Shown: positions 1 through 9,060 of the stretch, piece after piece
Position numbering within the stretch: position 1 is the first letter of the stretch
Layout of the letters: the number at the start of each line of letters is the position of its first letter
Origin: Alkalicoccobacillus porphyridii
GTDB lineage: Bacteria > Bacillota > Bacilli > Bacillales > Bacillaceae_D
NCBI RefSeq assembly: GCF_007293315.1
Contig: NZ_VLXZ01000002.1
Span: forward strand, 248,001-312,000
Reading direction: 5' to 3'
DNA length: 64,000 bases
Program-made: the position numbers and the translations under genes
Notes under the pieces: generated by a model
What the model saw: the letters and a program-made list of their open reading frames with translations, nothing else
Database searches by the model: none
Told to the model about the DNA's origin: nothing

Positions 1-1133
1 CCTGCACCTGCATGGATCATAAATTTATGTTTCTCTTTATATTCATGCTCAATTAGAGCTTTCCTCATTCTTTCAGTAAATAATTCTGCTGGCTGAATAT
101 GATCATCTGACCCTGCAAAGAACATAATCGGAGCATTAATATCCTGAACTGGAATAGCGTATAAGTCCAGTTTTTCTTCATCGTCTATATTCTTTTTCAT
201 TGCTTCTATCCCAGAGTATGGCTTTCTAAACAACATATGATGAATGAGAGCTAATGAATCTTTTAATGTATTTTTTACTGGAAAGAACTCAAAAGGCATG
301 TCTTTATATGTCCAAGCAGGATTTGAGGTTAGCTGGAAGTTAACCATTCCTGAAAAAATAGCCCCACTTGGAGCCGTAGCAATAACGGCTTTCACTTTTG
401 AATAGTGAGAAGCATATAAAAGGGCAAGCTCAGAACCCCTAGAATGACCAATGATCCCTAATCTTAATGGATCGACATACGTTTTTTTCTCTAATAGCTG
501 GAATGCTTTATCTACGTATTCAAGAGGAATGTGTTCAATGCCCTTAGGCAAACCGTCCTTCCCAAAGTATGCTAAAGCCAACACGGCATACCCTTGGGAA
601 GCAAGAATGGCTGCGGCTGCTTCATGTACAGAGGCATCCGAACCTCCTAAGATAACAATCGCAGGTAAAGCATTTTTATGCGCTGGGTAGAACAACGTAC
701 CAATTACTTCTCCCCTAATTTCTTCTCTTACTATATGGTCTGGTTTGAAGGTTCGAATAAATGTTTTTTCATCTAACACATGATTTTCTGTATCCCGCAC
801 CTTTATGGTGAATCGAATAGGTTCCGAAGCATGTTTAACAAACATTCTTTCTTTTTGATCCTTAGCCTTCATAGAATAGAGCAAACCCTTGGCGTCTATC
901 TTTTGATAACTTCCGCTGGTAGGCGCTTGTGTGGTTAAGTCGATGAAACCAGTCTGGTCGCTTTTAAACATTGCGTGGGATTCGAAGCCTTTATTATGAT
1001 CATCTTCTGCACTTAAAGTGATTTTATATTCTGTATCAGGTGTATTCGTTTGGATTTGTACAGAAAATTCATCAAGTATACTAGTCTTTGTTTCTACCAT
1101 TATCTTAGTAGCTGTCCTTAGTTGATTCATCAT
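1..1133 (-). CDS. Acyl-CoA thioester hydrolase / BAAT family protein (3' end outside window)
   Basis: Partial gene; the C-terminus lies beyond the left edge. The frame reads from ATG at 1133 (a second ATG follows at once), with AGAAGGTGC just upstream as ribosome binding site. The N-terminal ~130 residues look like the Ig-like acyl-CoA thioester hydrolase/BAAT N-terminal domain. They are followed by an alpha/beta hydrolase domain with the nucleophile elbow GHSRGSE and a later FAGSDD segment that fits the catalytic acid. Family members hydrolyse acyl-CoA thioesters or transfer the acyl group; many bacterial ones are of unknown substrate. The nucleophile here is serine, whereas animal BAAT uses cysteine. 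The catalytic histidine would be expected near the missing end. It appears monocistronic. Family assignment is firm, substrate unknown. Confidence 0.85.
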   Translation of the reverse strand, partial: MMNQLRTATKIMVETKTSILDEFSVQIQTNTPDTEYKITLSAEDDHNKGFESHAMFKSDQTGFIDLTTQAPTSGSYQKIDAKGLLYSMKAKDQKERMFVKHASEPIRFTIKVRDTENHVLDEKTFIRTFKPDHIVREEIRGEVIGTLFYPAHKNALPAIVILGGSDASVHEAAAAILASQGYAVLALAYFGKDGLPKGIEHIPLEYVDKAFQLLEKKTYVDPLRLGIIGHSRGSELALLYASHYSKVKAVIATAPSGAIFSGMVNFQLTSNPAWTYKDMPFEFFPVKNTLKDSLALIHHMLFRKPYSGIEAMKKNIDDEEKLDLYAIPVQDINAPIMFFAGSDDHIQPAELFTERMRKALIEHEYKEKHKFMIHAGA

Positions 1134-1234
1134 GCACCTTCTTTTAAATGGATTATATGTTATTTATTGTACCATATAAAAGAGTGCTTTTTATGAAAAC
1201 ACTATATCTCTCATTAGTTAAACTCTTGGTATCA

Positions 1235-1570
1235 TTATTTCATAAAAACCGTTTCTGCCTCTTCCTTCTCGAAACACAAGTTAACCGTTCGACATGTAGA
1301 ACGTGTTCTATGCACTGTACCTGCATAAATGCTGTAAAAGTCATTGGGTTTTAACACAACTGGTTCATCTTCACCCTCGATATCAATGATTAATTCTCCT
1401 TCAAGAACTAAAAAGCTTTCATCTGAATTTGGGTGACTATGCCATCCATATACACCTTCAAATACCGCAACACGAACACAATGATCGTTGGTACTTGCCA
1501 ACAAAAAGTTCTCATGTTGCTTCTCGATTTTATCTGTGAGTTGTTTAATATTCACTTTTCCTTGAATCAT
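1235..1570 (-). CDS. Cupin domain protein
   Basis: A 111-residue single-domain cupin. The metal-site motif is recognisable around GWHSHPNSDESFLVLEGE (H-x-H with a downstream acidic residue and the G-E-L strand), and the second cupin motif is around YAGTVHRT. Such small cupins bind a metal and either sense a ligand or act as small dioxygenases or isomerases; nothing here fixes the substrate. The ATG at 1570 is chosen over the upstream GTG because AGGAAGAGGTG lies eight bases before it. No partner gene in an operon is obvious. Confident as a cupin, unassigned in function. Confidence 0.8.
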   Translation of the reverse strand: MIQGKVNIKQLTDKIEKQHENFLLASTNDHCVRVAVFEGVYGWHSHPNSDESFLVLEGELIIDIEGEDEPVVLKPNDFYSIYAGTVHRTRSTCRTVNLCFEKEEAETVFMK

Positions 1571-1619
1571 GTAGAACACCTCTTCCTTCTATTCGGATTT
1601 GTGTAACTTCGAATTTCTT

Positions 1620-2051
1620 TTACGATAGCTTATAAAAAACATCACGATGAGTATGCCGAAATTTGTCCCACTTTCCGGGGTTGGTGGTATCTGGGGTACG
1701 TTCTTCTAGGATCGCTTGATATAAAATGGTTTTCTCTTCTAAGTGGGCGACGCGCTGTTTGGCTTCTTCGAGCTGAACGAGCGCTGCTTTTTTATGTTCC
1801 ATCATTATTTCGGATCGCTCTGGAATGGTTGAATCCCCTTCCATGCAGAGATCAACGTACTTTTTGATGACTTCAATCGGCATTCCTGTTTGCCATTTGA
1901 CACCATACAGCCAGTTGATGGACTCGGCATCGAACAATCGAATATTCTGGTCGTTGCGCTGTATACTTGGCACCAGCCCTTTATCAGTATAATAGCGTAC
2001 AGCGTGCTCAGTAAGTCCTGTTAACAGGGCAGCTTCTTTGACGGTATGCAT
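1620..2051 (-). CDS. MerR family transcriptional regulator
   Basis: A 143-residue MerR-type regulator. The N-terminal winged helix-turn-helix begins MHTVKEAALLTGLTEHAVRY and is followed by a long coiled-coil dimerisation helix rich in E/K/Q (about residues 75-115), without an obvious C-terminal ligand domain or cysteine metal site. The frame remains open upstream to 2210, but that stretch overlaps a dispersed intergenic repeat and does not resemble MerR, so the start at 2051 is preferred even though its ribosome binding site is weak. It is divergent from the aldo-keto reductase at 2425, a common arrangement for MerR proteins that control a detoxifying reductase (inference). Confidence 0.85.
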   Translation of the reverse strand: MHTVKEAALLTGLTEHAVRYYTDKGLVPSIQRNDQNIRLFDAESINWLYGVKWQTGMPIEVIKKYVDLCMEGDSTIPERSEIMMEHKKAALVQLEEAKQRVAHLEEKTILYQAILEERTPDTTNPGKWDKFRHTHRDVFYKLS

Positions 2052-2099
2052 GTAAAATTTATAGTCCGTGCTTATGTGTAACTTAGTTTTGTTTCTTTG

Positions 2100-2160
2100 G
2101 CTGCCGCTCCCGAAAATGGGGGCACGCTTACCGCGGGAAGGTAATGAGCTAATTCGACTA
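2100..2160 (+). repeat. Dispersed intergenic repeat, copy A
   Basis: This stretch holds CGCTCCCGAAAATGGGGGCA followed by CCGCGGGAAGGTAATGAGCT. The complementary strand of 32118-32180 carries nearly the same blocks, CGCTCCCGAAATGGGGG and ATGAGCTAACG, in the same order. It is therefore a decayed member of a dispersed element rather than the coding N-terminus of the MerR gene it overlaps. Confidence 0.55.
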
Positions 2161-2421
2161 CGTCGATTCATCTCATTGAACCTTCTTATCCCGCAGGTGT
2201 CGGCATCCATTTTCGTTCGCTTGGTTTAAATAGGTATTGGGGTTCATAACTATACAATAATAAGAAAATTATTCAAATAATTATTTAGTAACCGCTTGCC
2301 TTCGTGTTACACGAAGGAGATACGCTTATTGTAATGCAAGTCGGCCATAAAAGAAATGCCCCATTATGGTGCATTTTCAGCGGTCGCTTGCCACTTTACA
2401 TTTTAAATTTTGGGAGGATGA

Positions 2422-3276
<855 letters not shown>

Positions 3277-3287
3277 ACGTACTAAGG

Positions 3288-3319
3288 AAGGACAGGGCGC
3301 TACATACCTGTCCTTTCTT
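3288..3319 (+). terminator. Intrinsic terminator after aldo/keto reductase
   Basis: Perfect 9-bp stem AAGGACAGG/CCTGTCCTT with a 10-base loop, followed by TTCTTGTATTT. It lies between convergent genes and ends the plus-strand reductase. Confidence 0.8.
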
Positions 3320-3336
3320 GTATTTATATATGATAA

Positions 3337-4347
3337 TTATCCCATTAAAGGATATGTGATAATCTCTTGAGCAGTATTATTAATCAAACGGACTTCTTTC
3401 GCATGAAAATCAAGCGCTGTCAGCTGTATTGCGTTCTCAAACACAATGCGGTCTGAATCTGTGACGATAGCTTCGTCCATTGTGTATTGAACAACAGCAT
3501 GACCGTCCTCAAACGATGCATCAACAATTTCAATTCCTTCAACAACCGCGGAAGAATAGAATGCTCCCTCATCATCAACCATCTGCATCACCTCAACCGT
3601 TTCTGGAAAGGATAACGGCTCTCCGTCTTCATTTTCCAACTGTTCCCCTATCTCTCCACCAGAAAGAAACAAGGTCTGCTCTAATCCTTCATCGTAGATT
3701 GTATAATAGCCACGTGAAAGACCTCTTTCATCTTCAACTTTAATGGGCTTATCTACTCCCCTTTCAGCTACAATAATATCTTCCTCTCCATCAGGATTTA
3801 GAAATATGATCTCTTCAATCCCGTATAAATCACTTATTCCAATCAACGAATTATAGAATAAACTACTTTGTGCGGAGGTGGCTGCTAATTGATTATCATC
3901 AACATTAAAATTCACATAAAGAATTGACCCCTCTACTGACAAATCAGCAAATGAGCTAAGAAGTTCTTGTTCAGAAGGATCATTGTCGATCAGTGACATC
4001 TCTAAGCGATCTTCAGCTAACAAGTCTTGTTCTGCATCGCGTCTAATGGAGAAGGCGGTATAGAAATCGAAAACACCATCGATTTCACCGTCTATAGAGT
4101 TTGTATCGATGAAGTAATTTGGCGTCTCTTCAGTTTCTGCATAAGCATCTAGGTCATTAGTATTTTCTTGGGTCTCCTCAGTTCCATCATTGGCATCTTC
4201 TTGAACATCTCCATTGTTATGCTCATCTGGTGTAAGATCTTCTACTTGCTCTGTCTCCAGTGCTTCTGTCTCATCCTCTGAAGTTTGGCATCCAATGAGG
4301 AGAAAAGCTATTGATGCAGTTCCAGCTATCCGAGAGATTTTTCCCAT
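3337..4347 (-). CDS. Lipoprotein with GerMN-like domain
   Basis: A 336-residue lipoprotein. The start at 4347 gives a 20-residue signal MGKISRIAGTASIAFLLIGC with lipobox LLIGC and GGGGG eight bases upstream; the frame extends to 4374 but gives a poorer signal. A very acidic Thr/Glu-rich linker (about residues 25-75) follows, then a region with LYVNFNVDD and a helix-strand segment ending in FLNPDG, which resembles the GerMN fold of spore germination and sporulation proteins. The C-terminal ~150 residues may be a second, related unit. It should be anchored on the outer face of the membrane. The GerMN call is tentative; export is firm. Confidence 0.72.
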   Translation of the reverse strand: MGKISRIAGTASIAFLLIGCQTSEDETEALETEQVEDLTPDEHNNGDVQEDANDGTEETQENTNDLDAYAETEETPNYFIDTNSIDGEIDGVFDFYTAFSIRRDAEQDLLAEDRLEMSLIDNDPSEQELLSSFADLSVEGSILYVNFNVDDNQLAATSAQSSLFYNSLIGISDLYGIEEIIFLNPDGEEDIIVAERGVDKPIKVEDERGLSRGYYTIYDEGLEQTLFLSGGEIGEQLENEDGEPLSFPETVEVMQMVDDEGAFYSSAVVEGIEIVDASFEDGHAVVQYTMDEAIVTDSDRIVFENAIQLTALDFHAKEVRLINNTAQEIITYPLMG

Positions 4348-4442
4348 ACACAGCGCCCCCTTTTTCACTTCCATACCCTTCCATCCAAAGAGTTAAAAGT
4401 TAATTTCTTTTTTGAGCATCAAAAAAGACCTCAAATTGAGGC

Positions 4443-4703
4443 CACTGAAAAAGTCATCCAGAATTAAGCTCATATGCACCGCTCCAGGAGAAACCTACGC
4501 TTTCCACGGGAACGGCCTCAGCCCTTGAAGTGGAAGTGCACCACTTCAATGTCTTCAGACTCGTTCTGTTCCGTAGGAGTCTTCGGTTTCTCCTTCCGCT
4601 ACTTTTCTGAACAAACAAATGACGAACGTTTCTATTTTAGGAAATAAAGGCTGTTTTTTGTTTATAAGAAGATTCACTTTCATATAAAGCTTCTTTTTCA
4701 GTG
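4443..4703. mobile_element. MITE-like element with 11-bp inverted ends, copy B
   Basis: A 261-bp stretch bounded by the perfect inverted repeat CACTGAAAAAG/CTTTTTCAGTG, with no transposase. It sits between two halves of what was one bidirectional terminator: on the left AAAAAAGACCTC with a matching GAGG, on the right a complete GACCTCC...GGAGGTC hairpin followed by TTTTTT. The duplicated CCTC-AATTG-GAGG palindrome looks like the target duplication. The internal sequence near 4470 (AAGCTCATATGCACCGCT) recurs at 32075, so at least one relative lies elsewhere in the window. A non-autonomous derivative of an IS is likely; its family cannot be named from sequence alone. Confidence 0.6.
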
Positions 4704-4730
4704 ACCTCCTCCAATTGGAGGTCTTTTTTC
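4703..4730 (+). terminator. Terminator hairpin at right edge of the MITE-like element
   Basis: Stem GACCTCC/GGAGGTC with loop TCCAATT and a TTTTTT tail on the plus strand. The left partial copy at 4421-4442 carries the T run on the minus strand and would serve the DUF4832 gene, so the original terminator was probably bidirectional before the element split it. Confidence 0.6.
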
Positions 4731-4762
4731 GTTGATATATAAAATTTTTGACCTTCCTTTTT

Positions 4763-6901
4763 CTATTGAGGATCTTTTATCTCCACTTGGCCAATTTTCA
4801 GCCATCCGTTTTCTTCCTGTTCCACGTTAGCGAAATGGAATGCCTTAGCGTTAGTGTGATGTTCCGATAAAGGATTAACCACTCTAACTAAAATATCATA
4901 CTGACCTTCACTTAGTGTCGAAGTGTCACTAGACCACTCCAGTAGAGTCTCATCCTGTTCTTCTGTGTCTTTGTCGTTTGGTAGGATGGGTGTTAGATCC
5001 CAATCGGTTGTCCATGCTTCCAAATTGCCGTCCTTATCTCTTGCGGCAATTTCGATATCCCAATCATAGTAGAAAGGGGCCACACCTGTATTTTGAATGT
5101 TGATGGCTGCTTGCAATTGACCATCCGTTGCATTCACATAAGCAGTTGGGACAAAGTATTCGTAACCCAAACTCCTTGAACCTTCCTGGGCTCGTTTCAC
5201 AGCATCTCCTACCAGTGGCGTTTGGAAAACCTCTTGGATTTTCAGCCATGACGCATGCGTTAATTCTAGGCTTTTGTAATAATCTTCTCCTTGTGCTCCA
5301 CCAATGGGTTCACCTATATATCGGGGTGGATCGTTATCCCACATTTTAAGTTGAATCTCGGGACGCATTTCTCCCCCGATTGGTTCTGTTTTCCATTTAT
5401 CCATCACTTGATTTGCTTGTAATCGACCGACAAAGTGCCAGTCTTCTCCACCCAAGCTAGAAGGTAACGTCTGAAAAGCAAACGAATCATCGTGATAGCC
5501 AATATTTACGTTTTGATTATATCCGGTTGGATAGCGTACAAGGATTTTTGTTTGATCAAACGACGTATCAAATCCTTGGACAATCGCTTCTTGGTTAGCT
5601 AGGCTTGGCATCCAATCGGTTGCACGACCATCTTTTTCTTCAACCAATCCACCGTCCCAGCTACCAGCTGGAGTCCAGCCATCCTGTGGATGAGTATGCC
5701 ATTCACCCCAGAATCCTATTAATCCAGCTTGAATGAAGCCAATTCTTGGGTCGCCATCATATCGATCTCCAAGGGCTTCGATAAATTGTAATAAGGCAAG
5801 CTTTAGATTCTCATCATTATAATCAGGGGATACACTCGTTCCATTACGCCCCCCGTTACTCTCGTAATGATAGTCTTTCGTTTCCAACCCCAAATCTAGT
5901 AGAAACTGTGGGATTCCCGAGGGCCTATGCGGGTAATCAAGATACACCCTGAAAATCGCCTGATTTCCTCTTGATGCGATATCATCGAGATCAGCTTCGA
6001 GCTTGCTCCAATCATATTCATCAAAATCCAGCATAATATCATTCAGAGGGATATAGAAATACTCCAAACTATATGGAATTTGATTCGGCTCAGTGCGCCA
6101 GACTACCGATTCACTAAAAGGTAAAAATCCTTTTAACGGGTTATCAATGGGTGCTGATGCAAAATTAAGTTGAAATGTGTTAGCATGAGTTGCCCATTCA
6201 GGAGCTAAAGCTTGTCCCCCAACGCCCCATAGACTAATAGAATCTATATAAATGTCATTCGCCGAATGCGACTGTGGATTATAGCCAAATTCAATTCCGG
6301 TCACTGAGGCTAGATTAAGATCCGTGTCACAGCCCTGTGGACATTGCCATGCCTTCTCTGAAAATTGGTCCCACGCAATATGGACAAGCCCCGTGAAACC
6401 TTCTGGAACCCGGAGCATGCTTTCAAAAGAATGCTCTTCCCATGAAGAACTGTCATCTTCTTTTAAGGAAGCCGTAAACGTTCCTTCTTGCCCAAATGCT
6501 ATTGCACCAGATTTAACATCAAAGTTAAATGCTAACGGTTTATCTGCATCATTATGTATCCAAAATGAAATACCCGTAGAATCTGTCCAGTCACTCACTG
6601 GAAAATTGTGAAATAGGGATACCCAAGAAGAATCATAAGGTTCATTTGCAACAATTTTCATAGAATATGCTCCGTCATTCACACGCTCTTGACTTAGAGA
6701 CCAATCAATTGGACTCCCTTCAGATGACCAAAGCCTATATGCACTTTTAAATTCCTCATCTGATGAATAGCTTTCAAAGTCATCAATGATAGGATCTGTT
6801 TCTGATGATGCATGAGCTTTTTGACTTGTACTAGTCACTGTTAACATTATAAGTAGAATAAAAACGAAAAAACATTGAACTGATTTACTAGTTTGTCTCA
6901 T
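4763..6901 (-). CDS. Secreted DUF4832 family protein with carbohydrate-binding-like N-terminal domain
   Basis: A 712-residue exported protein. The start at 6901 has GGGGG five bases upstream, and the signal peptide runs to about residue 30 (cleavage near AHA-SSE). Residues ~35-225 form a jelly-roll-like domain (DDFESYSS...GAYSMKI) that resembles carbohydrate-binding modules. The central part, beginning DNPLKGFLPF, is typical of the DUF4874/DUF4832 pair, which has the look of a TIM-barrel glycoside hydrolase with conserved Trp, Glu and His (GFWGEWHTHP). The C-terminus is Ig-like. No member's substrate is assumed here. It is transcribed alone. A role in extracellular polysaccharide binding or cleavage is inference. 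Confidence 0.82.
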   Translation of the reverse strand: MRQTSKSVQCFFVFILLIMLTVTSTSQKAHASSETDPIIDDFESYSSDEEFKSAYRLWSSEGSPIDWSLSQERVNDGAYSMKIVANEPYDSSWVSLFHNFPVSDWTDSTGISFWIHNDADKPLAFNFDVKSGAIAFGQEGTFTASLKEDDSSSWEEHSFESMLRVPEGFTGLVHIAWDQFSEKAWQCPQGCDTDLNLASVTGIEFGYNPQSHSANDIYIDSISLWGVGGQALAPEWATHANTFQLNFASAPIDNPLKGFLPFSESVVWRTEPNQIPYSLEYFYIPLNDIMLDFDEYDWSKLEADLDDIASRGNQAIFRVYLDYPHRPSGIPQFLLDLGLETKDYHYESNGGRNGTSVSPDYNDENLKLALLQFIEALGDRYDGDPRIGFIQAGLIGFWGEWHTHPQDGWTPAGSWDGGLVEEKDGRATDWMPSLANQEAIVQGFDTSFDQTKILVRYPTGYNQNVNIGYHDDSFAFQTLPSSLGGEDWHFVGRLQANQVMDKWKTEPIGGEMRPEIQLKMWDNDPPRYIGEPIGGAQGEDYYKSLELTHASWLKIQEVFQTPLVGDAVKRAQEGSRSLGYEYFVPTAYVNATDGQLQAAINIQNTGVAPFYYDWDIEIAARDKDGNLEAWTTDWDLTPILPNDKDTEEQDETLLEWSSDTSTLSEGQYDILVRVVNPLSEHHTNAKAFHFANVEQEENGWLKIGQVEIKDPQ

Positions 6902-7019
6902 AGTTACCCCCATTTAATCTTTCTCTTACTCGATCATCCACCCTATCTATTTTTATCGGATAGTATTTAAGCATTTTCAGGATTATTAAGAAGGCCATTC
7001 ACCAAATCACTGAACAAAA

Positions 7020-7100
7020 AAATACCACCCCTAGCTGAGTCTAGCTTTAATAGGGTAGTCATTTATTTTATTCGGCTGGCCACATTACTTGTGAGCAACA
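7020..7100 (+). other. Decayed 3' region of a holin-like toxin locus
   Basis: ACCACCCCTAGCTGAG, a matching TAGGGTAGT and the later GGCTGGCC...GAGCAAC run parallel, in order and spacing, to the region after the intact small toxin gene (8740-8830: ACCACCCGCAGCTG, CGGGTGGT, GGCTGGCC...GGGCAAC). No intact toxin frame precedes it, so it looks like a relic copy. Confidence 0.4.
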
Positions 7101-7118
7101 CAATTTTTCGTTCTATCG

Positions 7119-7856
7119 TCATGCCCTTTTTCTCTTCCAAAGAATTAATGAAAGTGATGATAATAAAACAACACCTATTCCAATGGATGAATAAAGCAGA
7201 ATCGATTGTGGCTGGGCTGGCTCGCTCCCCCCAAGACCGCTGCTTAAGGTTTCATCACCGGATATATTTTCATAATCCTCGTATCGTTTTTCGAGTATTG
7301 TTTGAAACTCCTCTACAGATGACCCTTCTACTCGTTCATCATCCGGTTGATTTGCTATAACTTCTTCTTCTAGAAGTCTTATAGAGTCCTCATTTTGATT
7401 AAACGCGTAATAATAACCCGTAGGAAATTCATAAAAGAGGATTTCGTCTTCTTCAAGATCTGTTACATCAGCAGTAAGTGTTAGTGGATAGCCAAAACCA
7501 GATACACTCAATTTACCTTCACTATATTCTCGTAATTTCAAACCATTGATAGGCTTACCATTCTCGAACACGACAGAGATCCATTCATCAAACTCTTCCT
7601 CAATCAGTTCATCACTTTTACCAAAAGCAAAAGCAGGATTAAGGTCATAAATTGGAACGGGTTCACCAAAAGTCATTTGCTCAATGTCCTCCGTAGTAAA
7701 GCCAAATTCACCCACATCATCTGCTTGAAACATATCTACTAGGTACGCCCGGAATTCCTTTTCGTCATATTCATGACCTGTAGCTGCTGCGGCAGCAATC
7801 GAAAAATGAATACCAAGTAAAGCAAGTAAGACTGTGAGAATTGATGATCTTTTCAA
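7119..7856 (-). CDS. Exported membrane-anchored protein of unknown function
   Basis: I do not recognise this 245-residue protein. The start is TTG at 7856, because AGGAGG lies directly upstream; the longer open frame has no such site. It has an N-terminal signal (LTVLLALLGIHFSIAAAAA), an acidic extracellular domain of ~190 residues, a Gly/Ser/Gln-rich linker, one transmembrane helix (SSIGIGVVLLSSLSLILW) and the basic tail KRKRA. The tail resembles a cell-surface anchor, but there is no LPxTG motif, so it should be a type I membrane protein exposed outside the cell. No operon partner. Confidence 0.7.
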   Translation of the reverse strand: MKRSSILTVLLALLGIHFSIAAAAATGHEYDEKEFRAYLVDMFQADDVGEFGFTTEDIEQMTFGEPVPIYDLNPAFAFGKSDELIEEEFDEWISVVFENGKPINGLKLREYSEGKLSVSGFGYPLTLTADVTDLEEDEILFYEFPTGYYYAFNQNEDSIRLLEEEVIANQPDDERVEGSSVEEFQTILEKRYEDYENISGDETLSSGLGGSEPAQPQSILLYSSIGIGVVLLSSLSLILWKRKRA

Positions 7857-7945
7857 ATGGTTGTCCTCCTGGTTATGTTTTTTACAGTATAAGTTCAAAC
7901 AATGGTGAGAATGCGTTCAAATGGTGTATAGGGACAAAAATCTAA

Positions 7946-8416
7946 CTATATTTTTTTAATCTTTATATCCTCGGGAGCATTTTCTTCGTTATTCCATATG
8001 GTTTGAATTTCAAAGGTTCCAGGTTCAAAAAATAGATCAAATCTTAATTTGGTGTCTTCTTGCATTGGTAATTCTTTAGCTTTATTGATATTAATCCAAT
8101 GAATTTCACCTTCAGGCGGGTTATCTAATAATTCACCTTTAAAATCCTTTGTCCAATAGTTCATCATCATATATCTTTTATTTGTAGAAAGATTTACAAA
8201 TTCTGATATTCCTTTAAACACAAGATTACTTACTTCCAACCCTGTTTCTTCCTTAACTTCTCTTATAGCACCCTCTACAAAACTCTCTGGGAAGTCAACT
8301 CTTCCTCCAGGTGGTAAAAAACCTTTAAAATCATCGTGTTTTCTATCAAGTAACAAGACTTTATCACCATCTTGTATCATAACCACAGTCCAGATCTTAT
8401 AAGTTATATCCGGCAT
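7946..8416 (-). CDS. Nudix hydrolase
   Basis: A 156-residue cytosolic Nudix protein. The Nudix box G-x5-E-x7-REVKEETGL is complete (GGRVDFPESF... through EETGLEV, about residues 37-59), giving the metal-binding glutamates for cleavage of a nucleoside diphosphate linked to another group. The architecture resembles MutT-like 8-oxo-dGTP diphosphatases, but substrate specificity is not determined by the box. Length is normal. It is followed on its own strand by the exported protein at 7856 but with 90 bases between, so independent transcription is likely. Confidence 0.92.
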   Translation of the reverse strand: MPDITYKIWTVVMIQDGDKVLLLDRKHDDFKGFLPPGGRVDFPESFVEGAIREVKEETGLEVSNLVFKGISEFVNLSTNKRYMMMNYWTKDFKGELLDNPPEGEIHWININKAKELPMQEDTKLRFDLFFEPGTFEIQTIWNNEENAPEDIKIKKI

Positions 8417-8530
8417 CTAAATGTCCACTAACTCTGTATGAATCATCTATATTTTTACAATAACAGTTTATCATATGGTTTATAAAATGAGAGCAGTTAG
8501 GATTCATTTATTTAATATAGCGCATAAAAA

Positions 8531-8566
8531 ATGGAGCCCTTTCTATTAAGAAGGAGCTCCTTTTCA
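8531..8566. terminator. Bidirectional terminator left of the toxin gene
   Basis: GGAGCCCTT...AAGGAGCTCC hairpin with A-rich left and T-rich right flanks. On the minus strand it ends in ATTTTTTATG, where no protein gene terminates. That fits the end of an antisense RNA running across the toxin gene. Confidence 0.55.
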
Positions 8567-8641
8567 CGAAATATTACTAGTAGTTGCTACAGCAGGGTGA
8601 GTGGTCAATACCTTCCCGTCATAAAGAGGGAGGTGAGGCCC

Positions 8642-8740
8642 ATGATTACTACCGATGTCTTTAAAGTCATTCTTCAATTCGGAATGTTTACACTGACACT
8701 GGTCGTCGTGGTCATTATGATCATTGACGTAAAAAAGTAA
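8642..8740 (+). CDS. Putative holin-like toxin (type I toxin-antitoxin)
   Basis: A 32-residue hydrophobic peptide: a short N-terminus (MITTDVFKV), one transmembrane helix (FGMFTLTLVVVVIMIIDV) and a terminal KK. This is the pattern of the small holin-like/TxpA-type toxins of Bacillus. GGGAGGTGAGG precedes the ATG. It is followed immediately by a hairpin ACCACCCG/CGGGTGGT and two further stem-loops that are typical of these loci, in which an antisense RNA overlapping the 3' part acts as antitoxin. The antitoxin RNA itself is inferred, not seen. Action would be at the cytoplasmic membrane. Confidence 0.7.
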   Translation: MITTDVFKVILQFGMFTLTLVVVVIMIIDVKK

Positions 8741-8870
8741 CCACCCGCAGCTGTCCCTAGCTTAAATCGGGTGGTTATTTCTTCTTAATATCCCTGATGG
8801 GCTGGCCGCTCTTCTAGCGGGCAACGTGCAAGGCGTAGGTGTTAGCGCACTCTACGTCTTGTTTTCATTA
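8740..8870 (+). other. Structured 3' region of toxin mRNA, possible antitoxin overlap
   Basis: Three successive stem-loops: ACCACCCG/CGGGTGGT at 8740-8775 followed by TTATTTCTT; GCCGCT/AGCGGGC at about 8805-8825; and GCGTAG/CTACGT at about 8834-8858 followed by CTTGTTTT. From 8870 to 9060 nothing coding is seen. Confidence 0.5.
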
Positions 8871-9060
8871 TATGCATAGTTTAAACCGATTATTCAAATC
8901 ATGCAAGAGAGTTGCCCATGTATAGAGTGAACTAATCCTCCCTCTCATCTTCATAGACATTCAGCTCCTCACAGAATATTGACGTACACTCACATAATAG
9001 CTATTATAGACATATTAAGTCTGTAATTATTTATCGGCACTATATCTAAGGAGATTCTAG

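Noticed and set aside
2052-2210. N-terminal extension of the MerR protein (53 residues)
   Set aside because: It overlaps a dispersed repeat and does not resemble a MerR N-terminus, which starts properly at 2051.
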